Source: Streptomyces rubellomurinus (GTDB taxonomy: Bacteria > Actinomycetota > Actinomycetes > Streptomycetales > Streptomycetaceae). From it: a stretch of DNA of 64,000 bases. Shown piece after piece: positions 28,701 to 36,884 of this stretch. Where the stretch lies: contig NZ_JZKH01000035.1 in NCBI RefSeq assembly GCF_000961885.1, positions 11,297 to 75,296 on the forward strand. The letters run 5' to 3'. Positions within the stretch are counted from its first letter, which is position 1. Each line of letters starts with the position of its first letter. The translations under genes were made by a program, and so were the position numbers. A model generated the notes under the pieces. It saw only the letters and a program-made list of their open reading frames with translations. It was not told the origin of the DNA and ran no database searches.

Positions 28701-29702
28701 CAGCTTCAGCCGGCCGAGCGCGTCGGCGGTGTCGCGGATCTCCCGCTCGCCGGAGAGGAAGACCAGGATGTCGCCCGGGCCCTCGGCCTGCAGCTCCTCG
28801 GCCGCGTCGCAGATCGCCTGGACCTGGTCGCGGTCGCGGTCCGCGGGATCGTCGTCCTCGTCGGCGGTGTCGTCGACGATGGGCCGGTACCGGACCTCCA
28901 CCGGGTACGTCCGGCCGGAGACCTCGACGATCGGGGCGTCGCCGAAGTGCTCGGCGAAGCGCTCCGGGTCGATGGTCGCGGAGGTGATCACGACCTTGAG
29001 GTCGGGGCGGCGGGGGAGCAGCTGCTTGAGGTAGCCGAGCAGGAAGTCGATGTTGAGGCTGCGCTCGTGCGCCTCGTCGATGATCAGGGTGTCGTACTGG
29101 CGCAGCTCGCGGTCCGTCTGGATCTCCGCGAGCAGGATGCCGTCCGTCATCAGCTTGACCAGGGTGTCCGGGCCGACCTGGTCGGTGAACCGGACCTTCC
29201 AGCCGACCGCCTCGCCGAGCGGGGTGTTCAGCTCCTCCGCGACCCGGTCCGCCACCGTGCGGGCGGCGATCCGGCGCGGCTGGGTGTGGCCGACCAGGCC
29301 GCGCACGCCGCGGCCCAGCTCCAGACAGATCTTCGGGATCTGGGTGGTCTTGCCGGAACCGGTCTCGCCCGCGACGATCACCACCTGGTGGTCCCGGATC
29401 GCCGCCAGGATCTCGTCCTTCTTCTGGCTGACCGGCAGCTCGGCGGGATAGCCGATCTTCGGGACGGCGGCGCGGCGACGCTCGACCAGCAGCTCGGCGC
29501 GCTCGATGTCGGCGGCGATCTCGGCGGCGACCTTCTGCCGGGCCTCCGGCTTGCGGACCTTGCGGGCACCCTCCAGCCGGCGCCCGATCCGCACCTGGTC
29601 GCGCAGGGTCAGGTCGGGCAGGCGGGCGGCCAGCTCACCGATGCCGGGCCCGGCGGCGGGGACGTCGGCGGACTGGACTGCGGGAGAACTCACTGCGGGC
29701 AT
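25719..29702 (-). CDS. hrpA: ATP-dependent RNA helicase HrpA
   Basis: 1327 aa, the long bacterial DEAH-box RNA helicase, which in E. coli rescues stalled ribosomes. Walker A is AGETGSGKTTQIPKI (residues ~111-125), DEAH is in LIIDEAHERSLNIDF, then VVITSATIDPERF, and motif VI is QASANQRKGRCGR. The helicase-associated and OB-fold regions follow, and a C-terminal DUF3418-type half completes the protein. ATG 29702 is preferred; an upstream ATG would add 12 residues. Divergent from the sigma-factor gene. Confidence 0.96.
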   Translation of the reverse strand: MPAVSSPAVQSADVPAAGPGIGELAARLPDLTLRDQVRIGRRLEGARKVRKPEARQKVAAEIAADIERAELLVERRRAAVPKIGYPAELPVSQKKDEILAAIRDHQVVIVAGETGSGKTTQIPKICLELGRGVRGLVGHTQPRRIAARTVADRVAEELNTPLGEAVGWKVRFTDQVGPDTLVKLMTDGILLAEIQTDRELRQYDTLIIDEAHERSLNIDFLLGYLKQLLPRRPDLKVVITSATIDPERFAEHFGDAPIVEVSGRTYPVEVRYRPIVDDTADEDDDPADRDRDQVQAICDAAEELQAEGPGDILVFLSGEREIRDTADALGRLKLKNTEVLPLYARLSSAEQHKVFQRSHSRRIVLATNVAETSLTVPGIKYVIDPGTARISRYSHRTKVQRLPIEAISQASANQRKGRCGRTSDGICIRLYSEEDFLARPEFTDAEILRTNLASVILQMTAAGLGDIAAFPFLDPPDSRNIKDGVHLLHELGALDPEEKDPRKRLTPLGRKLAQLPVDPRMARMVLEADRNGCVRDVMVIAAALSIQDPRERPAEKRQAADERHKRFNSETSDFLSFLAMWRYVREQQKELSSSAFRRMCKTEFLNYLRIREWQDIYTQLRTVAKQLGVTIEEPHPDAEPDADRIHQSLLAGLLSHIGLFDAEKREYGGARGARFAVFPGSGLFKKPPRWVMSAELVETSRLWARINAKIEPEWVEPLAGHLIKRSYSEPHWEKKAGAVLAYEKVTLYGMPVVAQRKVNYGRIDAELCRELFIRNALVEGDWETHHRFFAENRRLLGEVEELENRARRRDIMVDDQTLFDFYDARLPDEIVSTRHFDAWWKKARHDQPDLLNFEKSMLMNDAADGVTEADYPDHWQQGKLRFKLTYQFEPGSDADGVTVHIPLPVLNQVTSEGFDWQIPGLREELVTAYLKSLPKAIRRNFVPAPDFAKAALRAVKDRQEPLLPALEHALKRLTAVTVPPEAWDDERVPEHLKVTFRVVDGRRKLAESKDLEELRLRLKPKLKETLSSAASGRGIEQSGLTAWPASLPVLQRTFEQRSRGHSLRAYPALVDEGAAVGVKLFDTAQAQERAMWEGTRRLLMLTTTSPAKSIQGRLGNQAKLALSHSPHGSIAALFEDVVSAATDRLMALNGGPAWDAEAFGKLHDKVRADLYDLSADTTLKTATALIAFHKASTRLKSVSSPVLLNAVNDVRLHLASLVHPGFVTATGWQRLPDLKRYLLAVDRRLEALPNHPQRDAQQLLKVQQVQQAYGELLAAVPAGQQPSEEVLAIRWMIEELRVSFFAQGLGTPSPVSEKRITKAMEAARASL

Positions 29703-29843
29703 CCCTCTAGGTTCGCAAGGAGGCACGGCGGCGCGCACCTCGGTTTTCGAGCCCCTCCAGTGTCACAGCCGGGGGAGGCGAATCGCGAACGGCAGGCAAC
29801 GGTCCGCGGCCCCGCTGGGCTCTGGGGGGTTGAGGAGGTGCTC

Positions 29844-30362
29844 ATGGGAGCCCAGAAGACCGCCCGGGACGAGGAGTTCCGGGCGTTCGCCGCCGCGACG
29901 TGGTCGCGGCTGTTCCGGACGGCCTACCTGCTCGCGGGGGACCGGCACGGCGCCGAGGACCTGGTCCAGCAGGCGATGGAACGGGGGTACACCGCCTGGG
30001 GACGGGTGCGTTCGGCCGCGGATCCGTACGCCTACGTACGCCGCGTCCTGATCAACGAGCACGCCCGGCGGTTCCGGCGCAGACCGCGCGAACAGCTGGT
30101 CACCGCCGTCCCCGACCGGCCCGCGCCGGCCGGCAGCGACCCGGACGCCCGGGCCGTGCTGCTCGGCGCGCTCGCCGGCCTGCCGCCGCGCCAGCGCCAG
30201 GCCGTCGTCCTGCGCTACTGGGAGGACCTCAGCGAGACCCAGGCCGCCGAGGCCATGGGCTGCTCGGTCGGGACGGTCAAGAGCCAGGCGGCACGCGGCC
30301 TGGCCAAACTCCGCGAGGCCTCCTCGCACAACGGACTGATCGGTATCGGAGGCGAGAGATGA
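29844..30362 (+). CDS. SigE-family ECF sigma factor
   Basis: 172 aa. Sigma region 2 is FRAFAAATWSRLFRTAYLLA followed by DRHGAEDLVQQAMERGY; region 4 is LPPRQRQAVVLRYWEDLSET then CSVGTVKSQAARGLAKLRE. This is the group commonly annotated SigE-family sigma-70 in streptomycetes. ATG 29844 has TGAGGAGGTG 4 bases upstream. Its stop overlaps the next start (ATGA), and that gene encodes its likely membrane regulator. Confidence 0.92.
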   Translation: MGAQKTARDEEFRAFAAATWSRLFRTAYLLAGDRHGAEDLVQQAMERGYTAWGRVRSAADPYAYVRRVLINEHARRFRRRPREQLVTAVPDRPAPAGSDPDARAVLLGALAGLPPRQRQAVVLRYWEDLSETQAAEAMGCSVGTVKSQAARGLAKLREASSHNGLIGIGGER

Positions 30363-31213
30363 GCAAGGCATTGGAGAGCGGGCCGGACGAGGCGGCCGCC
30401 GTGCGCGAGCTGGGCGAACTGGCCGGTGGCGTCGACCCCGGGGCGGTGCCGTACGACCGGCTGATCGCCGGCGGGCGGCGCCGGCTGCGGCGCCGGCGGA
30501 CGGCGGTCGCCGGGGCGGCCGCGGCGCTGGTCGTGGCGGTCTGCGGGGCGGGCGCGGTGATCGGCGCGCCCGTACGGGGGTCGGGCGCGCCGATCACCGC
30601 GGCGGCCGCCCCGGGCACGGACGGGCGGGACCCGTTCACCCCGGTCCGGGTCAAGATCGGCGAGGGCACCTCGGACGGCCACACCTGGCAGGCCTGGGCC
30701 GCCCTCTGGCCCGGCACCGCCACCGAGGAGGACGGCCGCCGGCAGGCCCGGCTGATCCGGGCGGACCGGAGCGCCGCGGACCCGCGGCCGCAGCAGCCGA
30801 CCGCCCCGGAGGCCGAGCGCCCCTGGACGAAGGATCTGGACCTGGTCGACGTCTACCTCACCCTGGACGGCAAGCGGCAGGCCGACGACTCGGTCACACC
30901 GGTCGCCCCGCCGCCCGCGCACCCGACCGGCGACCCCGTTGCCAGCACCCTCGCGATCCTCGGCGTCAAGGGCGGCGCGATGGGCGACTCACCCGCGGTG
31001 ATCGTCTCGGTCCCGTTCGGTGCCACCAGGGTCGCGGTCGACTGGGGGACGGGCGGCAGCACCGAGGCGACCCCGGTCGCGGTCGCGAACTCCCCGACCC
31101 GCTGGTGCGTCCTCGCCAAGAAGCCCGGCACCGACGCCACGACCGTCACCTACTACTCCGCGAACGGCGAGGTGACGGGGAGCACCGGCACCGGGTACGT
31201 CCAGACCCCCTGA
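30359..31213 (+). CDS. Membrane-anchored partner of the sigma factor
   Basis: 284 aa. About 57 cytoplasmic residues, one transmembrane helix (AVAGAAAALVVAVCGAGAVI, residues ~45-64), then an exported domain of ~220 residues. No zinc-binding anti-sigma motif (HxxxCxxC) is visible, so it is an anti-sigma candidate only by position and topology. ATGA overlap with the sigma gene implies coupled expression. Confidence 0.8.
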   Translation: MSKALESGPDEAAAVRELGELAGGVDPGAVPYDRLIAGGRRRLRRRRTAVAGAAAALVVAVCGAGAVIGAPVRGSGAPITAAAAPGTDGRDPFTPVRVKIGEGTSDGHTWQAWAALWPGTATEEDGRRQARLIRADRSAADPRPQQPTAPEAERPWTKDLDLVDVYLTLDGKRQADDSVTPVAPPPAHPTGDPVASTLAILGVKGGAMGDSPAVIVSVPFGATRVAVDWGTGGSTEATPVAVANSPTRWCVLAKKPGTDATTVTYYSANGEVTGSTGTGYVQTP

Positions 31214-31221
31214 GGGGTGGT

Positions 31222-31252
31222 CAGGCCCCCGCCGGAGCGCGGCGGGGGCCTG
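31222..31252 (+). terminator. Terminator of the sigma-factor operon
   Basis: A perfect 12-bp stem (CAGGCCCCCGCC / GGCGGGGGCCTG) with a 7-base loop, 8 bases after the stop. Confidence 0.8.
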
Positions 31253-31339
31253 CGGAAAAGCGCAGGAGCCGGGCCGGGCCGTGTCACTAGACTGCGGCTC
31301 CCGACGCGCGGCCGGGGCGGGTGCGGCCGCGTCGTCCCG

Positions 31340-31801
31340 CTGCCTGCCGAGGCGCTGGGCGTCTCGGTGCTCGGCCCGGACGGCGAGCGCGTCGCCCCGG
31401 TCATGGGCAGCTACGGCATCGGCGTCGAACGGGCGCTGGCCGCCGTCGTGGAGACCCACCACGACGACAAGGGCATCGTCTGGCCGGTCGCGGTCGCCCC
31501 CTTCGAGGCCGTCGTCACCGTCCTCGGCAGCACGGACGCGACCGTGGCCGAGACCGCCGAGGCCCTCTACCGGCAGCTGCGGGCCGAGCGGGTCGACGCC
31601 CTGCTGGACGACCGGGACGAGCGCCCCGGCGTGAAGTTCCGCGACGCCGAGCTGATCGGCATTCCGTACCGGATCACGGTCGGGGCCCGCGGCCTCGCCG
31701 GGGGCACCGTCGAGATCACCGCCCGCGCCACCGGCGAGACCCGGGCCGTCCCGCTCGCCGAGGCCGCGGACCACGTCCGCAAGCTGCTCACCGCCGCCTG
31801 A
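31340..31801 (+). pseudogene. C-terminal fragment of prolyl-tRNA synthetase
   Basis: About 153 codons that match the end of the full-length ProRS at 54,170-55,876 (both read GSYGIGVERAL, then VETHHDDKGIVWPV, LLDDRDERPGVKFRD and ELIGIPYRITVGARG). It holds class II motif 3 and the anticodon-binding domain but lacks motifs 1 and 2, the editing domain and any good start. Homology to the full copy begins at about 31,346 (AEALGVSVLG). The remaining frame is intact, so truncation is recent, or the fragment is still translated. It cannot charge tRNA alone. Confidence 0.85.
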
Positions 31802-31823
31802 CCGCCGCGCCCGCCCCCGGCGG

Positions 31824-32411
31824 TCAGGGCGTGGACGTGGGCGTGGGGGCGGGCGGGGCGGACGGCGGCATCAGGCACGGCGTGGTGACGCTCAGGACCA
31901 TGCGGTCGTGGCCCGCGGTGCTGGCGACGTCGACGACGTACCGGCTGCTGGGGTGGCGCGCGCTGACGGTGGCGTCCGGCTCCGCGCCGTGGGACTCCTG
32001 GTACTCGGTGATCGTGAGGCCCTCGGCGGTGAGCCGGTCGCGGACCTTGCGGACGACGTCGTCGTGCTGGGCGTCCGGGACGGTGCTGTGGACGCCGTAG
32101 ATCAGCTGGTAGCGGTCGTCGGGCGCGGACTCTCCGTTGCGGCCGACGCAGGAGGTGAAGACCGGGTCGGCGGGCTCGGCGTTGATCCGGATCCCGGCGG
32201 ACTGGGCCAGGTGCTCGGTGAGCTGCTTCGCCCAGTCCAGCGTCTCCTGGCGGGACTTGACGGGCAGCGGGTCGTCCTTCCCGGTGCCGGGGCCGGTGGT
32301 GGGGCTGGTGCTGGACATGCAGGCTCCGAGGGTCGTGGCCAGCAGCGCCGTTGCCAGGAGCTGCTTCAGCCGGGTGCCGGTGAGCGGTGGACGGGTGGTC
32401 GGGTTGCGCAT
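31824..32411 (-). CDS. Predicted lipoprotein
   Basis: 195 aa. N-terminal Arg/Lys, a hydrophobic core (LKQLLATALLATTLGAC) and a lipobox ending at the Cys in LGACMSS predict export and lipidation. The mature part is acidic with no known domain (SCVGRNGESAPDDRYQLIYG; VVRKVRDRLTAEGL). It is 23 bases downstream of the hydrolase gene in the same operon. It may be an immunity or accessory protein for that module; this is inference. Confidence 0.8.
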   Translation of the reverse strand: MRNPTTRPPLTGTRLKQLLATALLATTLGACMSSTSPTTGPGTGKDDPLPVKSRQETLDWAKQLTEHLAQSAGIRINAEPADPVFTSCVGRNGESAPDDRYQLIYGVHSTVPDAQHDDVVRKVRDRLTAEGLTITEYQESHGAEPDATVSARHPSSRYVVDVASTAGHDRMVLSVTTPCLMPPSAPPAPTPTSTP

Positions 32412-32434
32412 GGGGGTTCTTTCCGGCCGGCGGG

Positions 32435-34081
32435 TCAGTGGGGGATCGAACCCCAGAGCGGGTCCTCCTTCCAGGTGGTGCGGGGAGGCTTCCCGGCGAT
32501 GATCTTGCCCTGGTTCTTCAGGCTGTCCGAGCCCTCGTCCCAGTAGCCGCCGTGCCCGGACGTGTCGATGTGGATGTTGTTCCCGCCGAACCCCGCGACG
32601 TGCGGGCTGGGGCCGAGCGAGAAGCCGCCGACCAGGCGGGTGGGGTCGTCGCTGGCCTCGCCGATCCACAGGTGGTCGGGGTTGACGTTCAGCTGCCCGG
32701 CGTAGAGCACGCCCATGCCCGGGCTGCCGAGGGTGACGATGTCGTCGGCGTCCAGGCCGTGGCTCCCGCCGCTGTCGGCGACGCCCACGGCGAAGCTGCC
32801 GTAGCTGTGCGCGATGTAGCTGAGGTGGGTCCGCGGATCGCCGTGCGCCACCCGCAGGCCGTTGGAGAAGCGGCGCATGTCCTCGGCGCCGTCGAGCCCG
32901 CGCATCGGGTTGGACGCCCCCGGCAGGCTCTCCGGGGCGTCGTAGCCGAGGTAGGAGACGACCGACACGGTCTCGCCCTCCTTGGCGTACTGCTTGCCGT
33001 AGCCCTGCAGCTGCCGGATGCGGTCGATCTGGCCCGGCACGCCGTTGAAGTCGGTGTTCGTCCCGGGCACGAACACCGAGGTGTGGGTCGCCTTGTCGGG
33101 GTTGCCGGTCGCCACGATCGCGCGCCCGTCGCCCCCGAACGCCTCCGGTTCGAGCGCGAGCAGGAACAGCTGGTGCTGCTCGTCCTTCGCGTCGGCGTTC
33201 TCCTCCAGCTTCTTCCGGATCTCGGTCAGCGCGGCCTTGCGCTTGTCGAAGGCGCCCTGGTCGAGGCCGAAGGAGGCGGGCGTCCCGGCTTCCAGGGCGT
33301 CGAGCTTCTGGTCGAGGACGAGGCGGTTGGCCTCGTCGCGGACGGTCGCCGGGATGCCGTCCAGGTTCCCGATCTTCGCCGCGTCCAGGGCGAGGTAGCT
33401 CTCCTGCTGGTCGGGGGTCAGGCTCTTCCACCAGTCGGCGTTCTTCTGCGGGTCCTTGCCGTCCGGGACGTACGGGTCGATCAGCCCGAGGTCCTTCATG
33501 ACGTCGGCGACGTCGGTGCGGGTCTCGGCCATGGCGCCCTTCCCCCGCTGCTCGCCGAGGATGTCGGCGCCCAGGTGGCCGAGCGCCTTGTTGCCCTGGT
33601 CGCTGGCCGTTCGGGCGTCCTTGATGGCAGTGTCGATCCGCTGCTGGAAGCCGGTCTTCAGCTCGGCGAGGCTGCGGCGCGCGGCCTGCGCGTCGGGGTC
33701 GTTGTGCTCGCCCGGGCCCTCCGGCGGGAGGTCGACGATCCCCTCGGCGGACACCGTCAGCTTGGCGTCCTGGGCGCGGTGCACGGCGTTCGTCAGATTG
33801 GTCTGCGCCTGGTAGATCCGGTCCGCGACGGTGTTCAGGGCCAGCGCGGCGGCCTCCGCCTCCACCCGGACGATGCCGAGCCGCTGCTCGGTCAGGTCCA
33901 TGAACGGGAAGGCGGCCTCGGCGTCCGCGCCCTTCCAGCCCCGGCGCAGCGGGCCGTTCACCTGGCTGCGGTGCCGGGTGGCCGTGCTCTCCATGGTGTG
34001 GGCGAGCGCCTTCCACGCCTTCGCGGCGTCGCGCAGCCCGTGCGGGTCGAAGGCGACCAGTAGCTCGTAGGCGCTGCTCAC
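32435..34081 (-). CDS. Alpha/beta hydrolase with WXG-like N-terminus (DUF1023)
   Basis: 548 aa. The first ~100 residues are helical with a WKG turn (GPLRRGWKGADAEAAFPF), like ESX/WXG100 proteins. The C-terminal ~240 residues are the DUF1023 alpha/beta hydrolase, with TSVFVPGTNTDF at its start and the nucleophile elbow YIAHSYGSFAVG. No signal peptide, which fits type VII-like export. Coupled to the small WXG100-like gene (stop 34078-34080, start 34081). It may be a secreted lipase/esterase effector or cell-envelope enzyme. Confidence 0.82.
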   Translation of the reverse strand: MSSAYELLVAFDPHGLRDAAKAWKALAHTMESTATRHRSQVNGPLRRGWKGADAEAAFPFMDLTEQRLGIVRVEAEAAALALNTVADRIYQAQTNLTNAVHRAQDAKLTVSAEGIVDLPPEGPGEHNDPDAQAARRSLAELKTGFQQRIDTAIKDARTASDQGNKALGHLGADILGEQRGKGAMAETRTDVADVMKDLGLIDPYVPDGKDPQKNADWWKSLTPDQQESYLALDAAKIGNLDGIPATVRDEANRLVLDQKLDALEAGTPASFGLDQGAFDKRKAALTEIRKKLEENADAKDEQHQLFLLALEPEAFGGDGRAIVATGNPDKATHTSVFVPGTNTDFNGVPGQIDRIRQLQGYGKQYAKEGETVSVVSYLGYDAPESLPGASNPMRGLDGAEDMRRFSNGLRVAHGDPRTHLSYIAHSYGSFAVGVADSGGSHGLDADDIVTLGSPGMGVLYAGQLNVNPDHLWIGEASDDPTRLVGGFSLGPSPHVAGFGGNNIHIDTSGHGGYWDEGSDSLKNQGKIIAGKPPRTTWKEDPLWGSIPH

Positions 34082-34392
34082 TGCGCCGCCTTCTGCGGCT
34101 GCTTCCAGGCGTCCGCGGTCGCCTGTTCGTTGTGCGCGTGGGCGGTGGCGCTGGCCTGCAGGTTGGTGCCGGTGTCGGTGAGCCGCTTCTTGAGCGCGTC
34201 GAGCGGCGCCGCCCAGTCGGTGCCGAGCTTGCCCAGGCCCGCGGCGATCGACCAGCCGGTGAGTTGGCCGGCGGCGGTGGTGGCCGAGGTCAGCGCGTCC
34301 TTCACCGGTTGGACGACCTCCTCGGCGAGGGTCTTCGCCACCCCTGAGGAGGCGGTGAGCGCCTGTGGATCGACGGTGACCTGGTCGGCCAT
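34078..34392 (-). CDS. WXG100/ESX-like small helical protein
   Basis: 104 aa, all-helical: VDPQALTASSGVAKTLAEEV, then AAGQLTGWSIAAGLGKLGTD with a central WS turn and a polar C-terminus. The size and helix-turn-helix hairpin resemble WXG100 secretion partners, although the canonical WxG is not exact. Its stop overlaps the hydrolase start, suggesting a secreted partner pair. First gene of a three-gene operon. Confidence 0.7.
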   Translation of the reverse strand: MADQVTVDPQALTASSGVAKTLAEEVVQPVKDALTSATTAAGQLTGWSIAAGLGKLGTDWAAPLDALKKRLTDTGTNLQASATAHAHNEQATADAWKQPQKAAQ

Positions 34393-34523
34393 GGTGATTC
34401 CCCCGAATCGGCTGGTGCGTGCGCGCGGCCCGGTCGGACGGCAGGCCGGGACGGCGGCGTTAAGCACCCATATGGATGATCACCAGATCATATGGGCGGT
34501 TCGGGGGTCTTGGGGGAACGCGA

Positions 34524-34555
34524 AAGGCCCCGCAGAGTGATCTCTGCGGGGCCTT
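34524..34555 (-). terminator. tRNA-Phe terminator
   Basis: A perfect 14-bp stem (AAGGCCCCGCAGAG / CTCTGCGGGGCCTT) with a TGAT loop, 4 bases beyond the CCA of the partial tRNA-Phe, the normal spacing for a tRNA terminator. Confidence 0.88.
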
Positions 34556-34559
34556 CCTG

Positions 34560-34606
34560 TGGTGGCCAGGGCCGGGGTCGAACCGGCGACCTTCCGCTTT
34601 TCAGGC
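34560..34606 (-). other. Attachment site: 3' portion of tRNA-Phe
   Basis: Read on the minus strand, this is the tRNA-Phe (GAA) sequence from the 5' side of the anticodon stem (GCCTGAAAAGCGG) through the T-arm (GGTCGCCGGTTCGACC) to CCTGGCC-A-CCA. The upstream half (acceptor GGCCAGG, D-arm) is absent; unrelated DNA starts at 34607. A 3' tRNA piece with a native terminator is the standard scar of tRNA-targeted integration. The full tRNA-Phe sequence is from memory. Confidence 0.85.
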
Positions 34607-34826
34607 CAAGCCAGTGTGGCGAGATGCCCCAGTTTGGGCGAATCTGCCGTCCGTGGAAGGCCGCCGTCGGACGCCATCGTTCGGGACGGTTGGCGTCACC
34701 GTTGGCGTCAACCGGGGCGGGCTGGAAGCGCCACCAGGTAACAGACCGCTCCTTGATTCACACGATTCTCCGTGTCGGTACCGCTGAAGAGGCGAGACTG
34801 GGTGTGCATCTCTCGGGAGGGGACTG
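34607..34826. other. Gap next to attachment site, no integrase gene
   Basis: I see no supported gene. The minus strand is open across it (ending in LTPTVTPTVPNDG), reminiscent of some integrase C-termini, but no recombinase active-site residues are present. GGGAGGGG at its right end is the ribosome-binding site of the next gene. Confidence 0.4.
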
Positions 34827-36884
34827 ATGGGGATCAAGATCGTGCCGGCGTCCGGTACGCAGGAGGAACTGATCGAAGCGGCGATCGTGCTGGGGAATCG
34901 TTACACCAAGACACTGGGCCTGTTGACTCCACCCGTCTACCAGAACGCCGCGGACGAGGGCGGCCTGCTGATCGCTGTCGACGGTGACGAGGTGATCGGC
35001 TACGCGCTCTGCGGACTTCCCAAGCGGAGCCCACATGTCCGGTTGACCCACCTGTGTGTCGCCGAGGAGCGCCGGGGTGAAGGCGTTGCCCGCCTACTGG
35101 TCGAGACCATCCGGACCAGGTACTCGCAGCGGCTCGGGATCAAGGTCAAGTGCCGGCGCGACTACGGGCTCACGGGGATGTGGACGAGTCTCGGCTTCGT
35201 CCCGCGTGGCGAGGTGCGGGGCCGCAGCAAGAATGGCGATGACCTTGACGGCTGGTGGCTTGATCACAGTCATCCGGACCTCTTCACCGACGTCGAGAGC
35301 GATGCGCTGACCGTCGTCGTCGACCACGGAGTATTCACGGACCTGCGCGGGCTGACTCCTTCGCCCGGAGCACTGGAGTCAGAGGCTCTGGAGGCCGGCT
35401 GGCTGGCCGACCTCGTGGAGTTGGCCTTCACTCCTCAACTGTTCCGTGACGTCCGCGAGATCACTGACGCGGCGGAGCGCAAGCATCAGCGGGCTGCCCT
35501 CTCTGGGATGCGGCAGATCACGCCTGCTTCGGCACCGGTGGCGGCCAGAAGCCGCGAGTTGCTCGAGGCGGCCAGCGGCGTCGGGGCCGACCTGTCCGAA
35601 GGGTCTGAACTGGAGCGGCGCGTAAGGTACGTGGCCGAGACTTCGTGTGCTGGGCTCCAGGTGCTCGTCACACGTGATCCGCTGCTCACCGGGTTGGCGG
35701 ACGTGGCATGGGACGTCGCCGGAGTACGGGTCGTCCATCCGTCGGTCGTCACCCTTCACGTGGACGAACTGCACCAAGCCCAGGTCTACAGGCCGGCCGA
35801 TCTCATGGGTACCGAGTTTCGGGTCGGGGAGGTCACCCCGGGCACCGAGGGCGAACTCGTCGCCTTCTTTGACCAATCGAGCAGCGACAACGGCTCGGCG
35901 TTCGCACGGCGCCTCCGGGCGCTTGCGGAGGATGCCGTCGTGTGGCGTCGGGAGCTCCTCCGCGACGGAGACGGCCGACCGGTCGCTCTGTACGTATGGG
36001 CAATGGATGGCCGGACGTTGACCGTGCCCCTCCTGCGGACGGCTTCGCACCGGTTGGAGCAGACCCTGGCCCGGCAGTTGCTCTTCGGGTTGAAGCGCCT
36101 GGGGCGTGAGCGGGGCGCTCGAGTAGTGCATATCTCGGACGCATTCATGTCGCCCGTCGCAAGGGCAGCTGCCGGCAGTGATGGATTCTTCGAGCACCAA
36201 GGCGGTCAAGCGGCCTTGCTCGTCAACGTGATCGGGACGGCCGATGCAGTCACGCAGTCCGCTGCGGAGGCCGCTCGTGCCTTGGGGCGTACGGCGACAG
36301 TCCTCCAGACAGGGCTGCCGGCCGAGGTGACGGGAGCCGTGGAGCGGGCCTGGTGGCCGGCCAAGGTCATGGACTCGCTGATGCCCTCCTTCATGGCGCC
36401 CATCAAGCCGCGGTGGTCCACGGAGCTGTTCAACGTCCCCGCGATGCTGCTGCCGCGGAGCAGCGAGCTGGGAATCAGTCGCGAGCACGTCTACTACCGG
36501 TCACCCGGGCACCGGAACGAGAGCGTCCCGGGCCGCCTGCTCTGGTACGTCAGCGAGGGCTTGCCGGGCCAGGACGGGCAGATGGTGATCGGTTGTTCGC
36601 GCTTGGACGAGGTGGTGATCGACACAGCTGACACCCTGTTCGCCAGATTCGAACACCTGGGCGTATATGGTCGGGCCGAGGTCCGCGAGATCGCCCACGA
36701 GGGCTCAGGTCGAGCGATGGCCTTGCGGTTCTCGGACACCGAGATCTTCCCCAAACCGGTGACGCTGCGACAGCTGAAGTCGTTTGCCGGTGACCTGGGG
36801 CTACCGTTGTCCCTGATATCGCTGACGAAGATCGACAACAGGCTGTTCCAAGCGATCTACGAAGAAGGGCATCGAAGGACGTGA
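34827..36884 (+). CDS. GNAT-PIN-ASCH-like multidomain protein
   Basis: 685 aa. Residues ~1-145 are a GNAT domain (LTHLCVAEERRGEGVARLLV). Residues ~160-310 look like a PIN nuclease: VVVDHGVF (Asp166), an acidic helix, and LVTRDPLLTGL (Asp284). A second GNAT-like stretch follows (LLFGLKRLGRERGARVVHIS). The C-terminal ~180 residues (YRSPGHRNESVPGRLLWYVS then GCSRLDEVVIDTADTLFARF) resemble an ASCH/EVE-type RNA-binding fold. ATG with GGGAGGGG upstream; its stop overlaps the next start (GTGA). The domain mix points to RNA targeting, as in toxin or stress-response systems. Exact role unknown. Confidence 0.75.
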   Translation: MGIKIVPASGTQEELIEAAIVLGNRYTKTLGLLTPPVYQNAADEGGLLIAVDGDEVIGYALCGLPKRSPHVRLTHLCVAEERRGEGVARLLVETIRTRYSQRLGIKVKCRRDYGLTGMWTSLGFVPRGEVRGRSKNGDDLDGWWLDHSHPDLFTDVESDALTVVVDHGVFTDLRGLTPSPGALESEALEAGWLADLVELAFTPQLFRDVREITDAAERKHQRAALSGMRQITPASAPVAARSRELLEAASGVGADLSEGSELERRVRYVAETSCAGLQVLVTRDPLLTGLADVAWDVAGVRVVHPSVVTLHVDELHQAQVYRPADLMGTEFRVGEVTPGTEGELVAFFDQSSSDNGSAFARRLRALAEDAVVWRRELLRDGDGRPVALYVWAMDGRTLTVPLLRTASHRLEQTLARQLLFGLKRLGRERGARVVHISDAFMSPVARAAAGSDGFFEHQGGQAALLVNVIGTADAVTQSAAEAARALGRTATVLQTGLPAEVTGAVERAWWPAKVMDSLMPSFMAPIKPRWSTELFNVPAMLLPRSSELGISREHVYYRSPGHRNESVPGRLLWYVSEGLPGQDGQMVIGCSRLDEVVIDTADTLFARFEHLGVYGRAEVREIAHEGSGRAMALRFSDTEIFPKPVTLRQLKSFAGDLGLPLSLISLTKIDNRLFQAIYEEGHRRT

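Noticed and set aside
25950..30362. A very long open frame on the plus strand across hrpA
   Set aside because: It is the antisense of the helicase gene: low-complexity, Gln/Arg/Val-rich product without motifs. Only its last part (from 29,844) is a real gene, the sigma factor.
30359..31213. Zinc-binding anti-sigma factor (ZAS)
   Set aside because: No HxxxCxxC motif in the cytoplasmic part; kept only as a membrane partner of the sigma factor.
34601..34837. Possible integrase C-terminus beside the attachment site
   Set aside because: The minus-strand reading shows a TPTVTPTVP-like tail but no recombinase Arg/His/Tyr active-site residues and no upstream body.
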